From NCBI GenBank assembly GCA_907165275.2, contig OU015651.1, positions 8,702,501-8,766,500 on the forward strand: a DNA stretch of 64,000 nt. Direction: 5' to 3'. Numbering within the stretch: the first letter of the stretch is position 1; the number at the start of each line of letters is the position of its first letter. The notes under the pieces are model-generated. The model did no database searches. It was not told the origin of the DNA and saw nothing but the letters and a program-made list of their open reading frames with translations. This document shows, in pieces, positions 1-7,800 of this stretch. The stretch comes from Zygaena filipendulae. Lineage: Eukaryota; Arthropoda; Insecta; Lepidoptera; Zygaenidae. The position numbers and the translations under genes are program-made.

Positions 1-3000
1 TTGGAGCTAACAGCAGAAATAGTGCGATCAAAGTTATTGCAGGAGTACCAACGGAGAGATGAACGTACAGAGACAGACACAAAAAGTACAGCAGCGGCAC
101 TAACTACTGAAAAACACAAAAGGTCACCTCCAAAATGCTTTAGATGCAAGAAAAAAGGCCACTTTATTAAAGATTGTCCAAAAGGTGTAAAACAAGTTGA
201 CCCCAAGAAATCCCTCCTCACAGCGTTGGCAGTAAACGTTGAACACAACCAGTGGTATGTAGACAGCGGTGCTACAAGTCACATGACAAACGATAAAAGT
301 GCTTTCATCAGTGAGTTAGTAGTGTCAAAGCCATTACAAGTGAGTGTAGCAAATGGTAATAAGTTATTAACCGCTGGCTGCGGAAATGTACAAGTGAATT
401 TGAAAAATGGTGTAAAGACATTAAGTAATGTTTATTATGTACCAAATCTTACTACAAATTTACTGTCTGTGTCTGAGTTAACTAGAAAAGGTTATAAAGT
501 AACCTTTACTAATAAAAATTGTAAAATTTATGACTGTAATGTACCTGTAGCGACTGCTTCTATGCATGATGGTGTTTATAAATTAGATTGTCAGTCGAAG
601 TGTGGGGGGAGGTGCGACAGTTCTTTGTTTACCAGCCAAGGGGCAACACAGGTGTTAGCGACATCTGTCTCGAGCTGCAGCAATGGTGGTGAGCAGTCTG
701 GTGTGAGGACAGCAGCCACATCACAGGAGGTTTGGCATCGGCGCCTCGGGCACCTAAACTCAAGAAGCATGAGTTTGCTCAAACAAGGTATGGTCACTGG
801 CATTAAGTATAATAGTGATGTTTTTCAACCTTGTATTGCTTGCATCGAGGGTAAACAAAATAGATTGCCTTTTCCTAAGAAATCACTTAGTAGAGCTACA
901 GAGGTACTAGGGTTAGTGCATACAGACTTGTGTGGTCCTATGCCTAACACATCCTTCAGTGGGGCTAAATATTTCTTGACTTTCATCGATGATTTTACAA
1001 GAAAAACTTATGTATATTTTTTGAAGTCAAAGGATGAAGTATTCAACAATTTTAAATATTTCAAATGTTTAGTAGAAAACATAACTGATAGGAAGATTAA
1101 AGTCCTGAGGAGTGATAATGGTGGAGAGTACATGAATTCAAAATTGCAGGTATTTTTGAAGGAGAATGGCATCCGTCATCAAACTACTGTACCACATTCG
1201 CCTCAACAAAATGGTGTGGCGGAGCGTGCCAACAGAACGATCATGGAGAAAGCAAGGTGTATGCTTCGTGATGCCGGACTTAAGGAAAAATACTGGGCAG
1301 AGGCCGTGAACACTGCGGTGTATTTGAAAAATATAACTCCTACGAAAGCCGTTATGGGTGTAACTCCTGAAGAAAAATGGACTGGTAAGAAGATTGATGT
1401 TAGTCATTTGCGCATTTTTGGTTGTCAGGCTTATGCTATGGATCTCACACTAAAGAGAAAGAAATTGGATCCAAAGAGTAAACAGTACATTTTTGTGGGA
1501 TATTGTGATGAGACAAAAGGTTATAGGCTCATAGATCCTTCATGTCCTGCGTACTGTGTCAAAGCCAGAGATGTCACATTTTTGGAAAACAAGTTTCACA
1601 AAGAACTAGCTTGTACTGATAATGGTGATGAAAAATTTAACCAAACTTTAGAAGACTATTCATCAAGTAATTCAAGGTCAGAGAGTCCAGTTGTGAGTCC
1701 TACAGTGAGAGATCGAATACCTCAAAGGGACAGCGTGATCACAACGGGATCAACACGAGAAAGCATAAACAGATTCGACAACTCCGAGGATGAAACCACA
1801 TTTGATTGCGATGATACTGCAGACGTAACTTATGTTCCAGAGGAGGAGTCGTCAGAGAGCTTATCTACAAGCTGTTCAGAGTACGAAGAACCTGACTCTT
1901 CATTTGCTGGTGGTGCGCTAGTAAACAAATTAAACAGCATCATTGATGAGCCAACATCAGTGGAAGAGGCCCTCAGTGGGGATGATGCTGCCAGCTGGCG
2001 TACAGCTATGAAAGATGAGTACGAATCATTTATAAAAAATCAGTGTTGGATTTTGACAGACAGACCTAAGGATCAGAAGGTTGTGAAATGTAAATGGGTC
2101 TTTAAAAGGAAGTATGGTCTCAATGGAGAACTCCTGAAGTACAAGGCGCGTCTTGTAGCAAAGGGCTATACACAGCGCTATGGCATAGATTATCAGGAGA
2201 CATTTTCTCCTGTAGTAAGATACTCAACTATACGCACATTGCTTGCGATTGCTGCATCATATAACTTGGACATAGATCACATGGATGTCAAGACTGCATT
2301 CTTGAATGGTGACCTCCAAGAAGAAGTGTACATCGAACAGCCGGAATCTTTTAAAGTAAAAGGAGAAGAGAATAAAGTCTACAAGCTGAAAAAAGCCATC
2401 TATGGCCTGAAACAAGCTGCAAAGGCTTGGTATGATAAAATAAATTCAGTTCTGGTGGACAAAATGAAGTTTAAAAGATTATCAACTGAGCCATGTGTTT
2501 ATATTCAGACCGTACACAAAGATATTATAATAATTGCATTATATGTTGACGATGTATTTCTGTTCACAAGTCCTAGTTCACCAAAGAAGAGTGAAATTAA
2601 GTCAAAACTAATGCTAGAGTTTGAAATGAAGGACTTGGGACCGGCACATCATATATTGGGTATGAGGTTATGTAAAGAGAGAGATAAAATTACTCTAGAC
2701 CAGTCTACCTACATTAAGAATGTATTAGAGAAATTTCAGATGACTGACTGTAATCCAGTGTGTACTCCTATGGAAAAGGGAATCAAATTTTCTAAAGAAA
2801 AGCAAAAAGAAGAAAAATTTGACTATAGAAACTTAATTGGTTGCCTTATGTATGTTGCAGTGTGCACGCGACCTGACATCTCACACAGTGTGAGTGTGCT
2901 CAGTCAGTTCAACGACTCTTACACAGCAGAACACTGGAAAGCAGCAAAGCGAGTGCTTCGCTATTTAAAAGGTACTGTGGATCTTAAATTGGTATTCACT

Positions 3001-3477
3001 AAGAGTAATCTGCACATCTCAGCCTATGTCGATGCAGATTGGGCAGCCTGTGAACTCGACCGGAAGTCATATACGGGCTTCGTCTTCAAGGTAGGTAAAT
3101 CAGTTGTTTCATGGGAAAGCCGTAAACAAAGAACTGTGGCCCTTTCCAGCACTGAGGCTGAGTATATGGGCATTTCGGATGCATGTAAAGAAGCTCTATT
3201 TATAAGAACCTTTTTGTATGAGTTATTTGGTAAACATTATGATGTAACCATGTACAATGATAGCCAGTCTGCACATAAGTTGTCCTCAAACCCTATGTAC
3301 CATGCTAGAACCAAACATATTGATGTTAGACATCATTTTATTCGTGAGATAATATGTAAAGGTATAATTAACATTAATTATTTGTCTACTGATAAAATGA
3401 CTGCCGATATTTTGACCAAACCATTGTATAAAGTTAAACATGATATGTTTGTTAGAGAAATGTGTCTTATGAAATAA
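1..3477 (+). CDS. Copia (Ty1/copia) retrotransposon Gag-Pol polyprotein, 5' end cut by window
   Basis: Self-replication polyprotein of an LTR retrotransposon, open for 1158 codons with no stop before TAA at 3475. Domains in Copia order: a CX2CX4HX4C zinc knuckle (C46, C49, H54, C59), an aspartic protease with DSG at 88-90, the GAG-pre-integrase region (WHRRLGHL near 245), integrase with D309, D372 and E408 as the catalytic triad, reverse transcriptase with the MDVKTAFLNGD block near 761 and YVDD at 848-851, then RNase H ending in the TADILTKPL block. Integrase before RT defines Copia rather than Gypsy or BEL. The frame is already open at base 1, so most of Gag and the 5' LTR lie outside the window; the first codon here is TTG and is not a real start. 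All visible catalytic residues are kept, which suggests a young copy. It lies in an intron of the oppositely oriented Uxs gene. Confidence 0.95.
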   Translation: MELTAEIVRSKLLQEYQRRDERTETDTKSTAAALTTEKHKRSPPKCFRCKKKGHFIKDCPKGVKQVDPKKSLLTALAVNVEHNQWYVDSGATSHMTNDKSAFISELVVSKPLQVSVANGNKLLTAGCGNVQVNLKNGVKTLSNVYYVPNLTTNLLSVSELTRKGYKVTFTNKNCKIYDCNVPVATASMHDGVYKLDCQSKCGGRCDSSLFTSQGATQVLATSVSSCSNGGEQSGVRTAATSQEVWHRRLGHLNSRSMSLLKQGMVTGIKYNSDVFQPCIACIEGKQNRLPFPKKSLSRATEVLGLVHTDLCGPMPNTSFSGAKYFLTFIDDFTRKTYVYFLKSKDEVFNNFKYFKCLVENITDRKIKVLRSDNGGEYMNSKLQVFLKENGIRHQTTVPHSPQQNGVAERANRTIMEKARCMLRDAGLKEKYWAEAVNTAVYLKNITPTKAVMGVTPEEKWTGKKIDVSHLRIFGCQAYAMDLTLKRKKLDPKSKQYIFVGYCDETKGYRLIDPSCPAYCVKARDVTFLENKFHKELACTDNGDEKFNQTLEDYSSSNSRSESPVVSPTVRDRIPQRDSVITTGSTRESINRFDNSEDETTFDCDDTADVTYVPEEESSESLSTSCSEYEEPDSSFAGGALVNKLNSIIDEPTSVEEALSGDDAASWRTAMKDEYESFIKNQCWILTDRPKDQKVVKCKWVFKRKYGLNGELLKYKARLVAKGYTQRYGIDYQETFSPVVRYSTIRTLLAIAASYNLDIDHMDVKTAFLNGDLQEEVYIEQPESFKVKGEENKVYKLKKAIYGLKQAAKAWYDKINSVLVDKMKFKRLSTEPCVYIQTVHKDIIIIALYVDDVFLFTSPSSPKKSEIKSKLMLEFEMKDLGPAHHILGMRLCKERDKITLDQSTYIKNVLEKFQMTDCNPVCTPMEKGIKFSKEKQKEEKFDYRNLIGCLMYVAVCTRPDISHSVSVLSQFNDSYTAEHWKAAKRVLRYLKGTVDLKLVFTKSNLHISAYVDADWAACELDRKSYTGFVFKVGKSVVSWESRKQRTVALSSTEAEYMGISDACKEALFIRTFLYELFGKHYDVTMYNDSQSAHKLSSNPMYHARTKHIDVRHHFIREIICKGIININYLSTDKMTADILTKPLYKVKHDMFVREMCLMK

Positions 3478-3852
3478 TAGGTAAGTACATAGTATTTGTA
3501 TCCAATACAGTAGTAGTAGGGCACTCAGTAATAATAAAACTAATCATGTGTTGAGAAGTTTTATATTGTTAAGTTTAAAAATGTAATAAAACAGTAAGTT
3601 TTAAGATAAGAAATTGTTTTGTTACATGATAATAAGTTCCTATTTTTTGGTTTGTTATGTAATGATTAGTTTGCATACAATGTATACTATGTTGTGTTCT
3701 TTGTGTGCAGTAATGATTATTTTTGTTTAGTCTGTATACAGGTGGATTAAATTTTGCTAAGTCTGTATACAGAGTGATGATTGATTTTGTTTCTTTTATA
3801 CTTTGCATTAAGGGCCAGTAAGTGTTACTGATTATAGTCGTTTAAGGGCCAG
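3478..3852 (+). other. Untranslated 3' segment of the Copia element
   Basis: AT-rich stretch between the polyprotein stop and the proposed 3' LTR. It holds two near-identical GTCTGTATACAG words (about 3729 and 3761) and two AAGGGCCAGT words (about 3810 and 3844). The second copy abuts the TGTTGG start of the proposed LTR and could act as polypurine tract. No coding potential seen. An alternative reading is that the LTR starts at TGTTGAGAAG near 3550, which would put this stretch inside the LTR. Confidence 0.5.
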
Positions 3853-4050
3853 TGTTGGTAAATGTAAACGACTTAATGTCAATGTCATTTTGTATTTGAC
3901 ACAGCTAGAGCTGTCAAACTGTTACTCTGTGTAACCCTGTGTCGTATGTCGAGTCGGCCATTACGTTCGACGTTGTGTACCGTGTATGTTGCAAATAAAG
4001 TTATCCATCGTAATCCACGCTATTCTATCATTTCTAGCCACAACCCTTCA
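3853..4050 (+). repeat. Probable 3' LTR of the Copia element
   Basis: Starts TGTTGG directly after AAGGGCCAG and ends near CCACAACCCTTCA; TG...CA termini are usual for LTRs. An AATAAA polyadenylation signal is at 3994-3999 in the right orientation. The 5' LTR is outside the window, so the boundaries cannot be confirmed by comparing the two LTRs. Confidence 0.45.
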
Positions 4051-4730
4051 TGAGTATGTCATAAAAAATTTTAAAACAAAATATTTAAATTCTGCATTAA
4101 ATTCTGTATAAAAAATTAATTTTACTTCAAATATAGTAAAAATGAAATGAGTTGCAATAGACAAGGCTGTATACGGCTTAGTCCCTTTGTCTGCCCGCTC
4201 TTGCGAGCTAAAAAATAATAGCTATTGGCGCGCGAAATTCTAAAGTTTTTCACTTTTCGTTTTGTCCGAATTAATTTTTTCCGAATATAACGTATATGAT
4301 GACACATATGTATATTTTCTTGCTTAGAAAAAAAGATATTCTTGGATATTTTGAAAAAATATTCGAATATAATTGAAAATAAGGATCCCTAATGTACGTT
4401 TTTGGTAAACGATACGTAAAGAATAAATCCTTGATCCAATAACATCGTAGTGCTCAATATTATTCAAAATAATTTCAAAATCCATATTGATTCAACAACG
4501 TTAATAGTAGCACAAACTCAAGATGATCTCAAGTCCGTGTTTTACTTGACTCAGTTGATCCAGACTTATCAAACGTCAAATGATGATCTTGAGTTTGGAG
4601 TTTCGTCTATTAATATGTGCGGTACGTACTTAAGTAACGTTTATTAATTAGAACACCATCTCACCGATGTTCTCAAGTGAGTACGTCAACTTGAGTAACG
4701 TTTATTAATACGGGCCTTAGAAACATTTAC
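4051..4730. other. Uxs intron 5 (window part), no gene seen
   Basis: AT-rich intronic DNA between the Copia element and Uxs exon 5. It contains a short internal duplication: AGTAACGTTTATTAA occurs at about 4633 and 4694, and GATGATCT(C/T)(A/G)AG occurs twice at about 4523 and 4582. A 65-codon plus-strand open frame here shows no recognisable protein and is not called. Confidence 0.6.
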
Positions 4731-4844
4731 CTATAGGATTAACGTGACCCCAATAAGATTCCGGTTGGGGGTGAACCATCGGGTCGCCGTACACTTCTGA
4801 TGTACTCGCTATTAATATCCTAGCGCCCACGCGTCGAGCCAGAC
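4731..4844 (-). CDS. Uxs: Uxs coding exon 5 (catalytic TSE motif)
   Basis: Acceptor CCTTACAG (4845-4852), donor GTAAAT (4730). Encodes [20 protein letters not shown] and then [18 protein letters not shown] plus one base. TSE contributes the catalytic Thr/Ser and Glu of UXS. No sequence for the following PRACYDE...K exon is found between 4730 and position 1, so it lies to the left of the Copia element. Confidence 0.93.
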
Positions 4845-7800
4845 CTGTAAGGACCATAAAGTTTTATTATCATTTTATTTTCACTTTTCCAAGGTGTAGG
4901 CAGACTATAACAGTTTTTTCACACCACATGCTCGACAATGCCGAATTATATGTCATGTAAACCTTACCGAAAGCAAGACATTATATCTCTTGGCTTTAGC
5001 CGGGTTATAATGTTCTATTGAATTTCATTATAACCCGCTGGTCAATAATGTGATTTTCACTTTCATAATTCTTATTGCTATGTCCATAACGTCTCATTTC
5101 GCTAAACAGAATGTGTTCTCAGCGGGCGCGGCCAACTCGATTTTCGAAGACCGAAGCCGTGGCCCACTAGATTCGCAGTGAGACGAACTTCATTTGTTTG
5201 TCAAATCGAGTAGGCCACGCCAGCTGAAAGAAGTGGCTATATAGGATCTACTAAGCCTGGATTTTTATTGTCTCGCATTATGTGAGAAAAGTAGAGTATA
5301 CACCACAGGGATAAAACTGTTTTTTTCTTGGGCGCTTGAATCCCTCACTGCACTCAGGACTCAATCTTAATTCCCTCCCTTTGGTCGGGAATTAACTTAT
5401 AACACCCTCGCTGCGCTCGGGAGTTAAATTTGGAGTCCTTCGTTATGTTCAGGATTCAATGTAGCGCCCGTGACATAAAACAGTGCTTTATCCCCTTGGT
5501 GTATAATCTACTATTTTATGCTATTGTTCATAACCAAGTATTACCATTACTAGCTGTTCCCCCGGTCATTTCAGGGTTTCCGCGGGAATTCCGGGATAAA
5601 AAGTACCCTATGTCTTTCTCTCTACCCCTGACAACGTGCATGCAAAATCGCATGATGATCGGTTGAGCCGCTAAGGCGTGAAAGCATAACAAACAAACTC
5701 ACTTTTGCATTTATAATAATATTAGTAAGGATTGTCATGACTACTTGATACCATTTTTTTAGGCTAGTTGACTATGTTTTAGTTTTTAATTCGTCGTGTA
5801 GATTAATAAAAAATATTGGACACGTAATACACAACAAATATTTTTCCTTTTTGTACGTAATCCAAGAATAACGACATTGAGTCAAAATGTCGTACACTTT
5901 ATACGAGGCTTAGGGTGCGTTTCCACCAGAGATGTGCGAGGGAAATGTGTCGTGCAAGGATGTTTAGCTGTGCTGTGAAAATGTTTGGGTATTTCCACCA
6001 AAGCTGTACGAGGAAAATGTGTCATACTAGGATTTGTAAAATGCGCATTAATGTGCGGTGTGGGCCGTGCGAGCAGTGAACCGCATAATGTGCGGTGCGA
6101 GCCGTGTGAGCTGTGAAATGTGTCGTGGTGAGGGGGTGCGGTGTAGTGGGAGCGGAGCGGCGCGTACGCCTGCCTTTTCTTCAACGCAAATTGTTAAATA
6201 TAAAAGTATCTTCTTTTTCAAATTATCCATATCTATTTTGCACACATCTGCTTCCAACAAACACCGTTTATGGACTGGCTGGTACAGTATGTCGCAAACC
6301 TCGAGTCGCATTGCATCCCTCGCAACACATTTCTCGCACACATCTCTAGCTTGTTTTGTACGTACAAAAACCTCGCTCCGCTAAGCCGTTTCCACCAGCA
6401 TAGCTAAGATGCGCGCCAAGATATGTTTATCGAAAGAAAGATAAAATTGTCGACACGACAAATATTTGTGGGCGTCCAAGCAAAAAAGTGCAGTAGTGGA
6501 GTATTGAGTTAAGACTAGATTCGGTTAAATATTTTGTGCTGCCGGTAGACAAAACGATATAATATGTCGACGAGAATCGATAAAATGGCTCGATAAAATT
6601 TTATCTTGTTGCGCATCCTAGCTCCGCAGAGCTGTGCTAGGTAAATGAAGCGATTTTATTGGTTCTTGAAAAACATATTCCTCGCAACGCATCCTCGCAC
6701 ATTATTGGTGGAAACGCACCCACCGGTTAATGGCGTCACGAGCGGCGTTCGTTCCTAAACTTTAATGCGCTTTACCTATGTATTTGTTTATTTCTATTAA
6801 TTTGCAAAAGAAAAATATATGTGTCTATTATTTCTTGATTTTTTACCTAACGGACTAATTAGAATTTTGATTTTCATAAGCCGCAACAGGCCTTGTTCTG
6901 AATTGATTGTTATGACTTATGACTGACTCGGAAACCCGAGCCGAGTGTATAATTCTGACATAAAATAAATTCATAGACAACGCCGTATTTAGTCTTGCTA
7001 GCCCTTAGATTGAAAATGCCAGGTAAATAACTCAAGGAGTACCCTTAATCAAAGTGTGATCTAAATCAATAAAAATTGGGATGCCTTGGGCACTAAGACC
7101 TCCAATTTCTATCCTCATAGATAGACTAACATAGGTACCTCTAATTTCTGAACCAAGAAATAGACCTGTCGTGGCCAGATCATAGAATTGATATTTATTT
7201 GAATCACTATCTATTGGTGAATCCGGCATGAAAATACGGTCAGTAGTTTTTAAATTTATCGCGAACAGACGACATACGCGATGGACACTTTGTTTTATAA
7301 TATGTAAGGATTTAAAACTCCTGATTCGCAATTTCTATAGTACTTATCATATTTGAACAGTATCATAGTTCATAAATTTTTGCTGCTTGGTCACCCTATT
7401 TTTCTTACCGCCGCGTGCGCCGCGCGCCCCCGCGCCGCCATAATTGATCGCATATCGATCGCGATGCGCTATCAGCGCCTCTAGTGGCAGAGAGTGCAAG
7501 TTAACGATATTTTATGATCATTTATTTGGCCACATCATGAAATAGTTGTGCCTTTAGTTGACTATATTTTCAAACTTTATTTCAATTCAATTAACAGGCC
7601 AGGCCACATGATGAAATGGCTAATAGATAGTGTAATATTTTGGCTACTTCATGAAGAATATCAATTTGTCTTGAAATGAGTTTGGTCATAATAATAAATA
7701 GTAGGTATGTAGGTACTTACCTAACATATTTATTGTTCCTAACGTGTTAGTTTTAATTGTCTTCACTGGATTTTGCATATAGTGAGGTGGGCTTGCTGGA

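Noticed and set aside
5882..6384. Several overlapping 78-108 codon frames on both strands
   Set aside because: They lie in the GTGCGAG-rich part of inverted-repeat element B and reflect its simple sequence rather than a protein.
7032..7331. 99-codon minus frame considered as a Uxs exon
   Set aside because: The Uxs exon order is complete from exon 4 to exon 5 with matched phases, and the right half is repeat tail.
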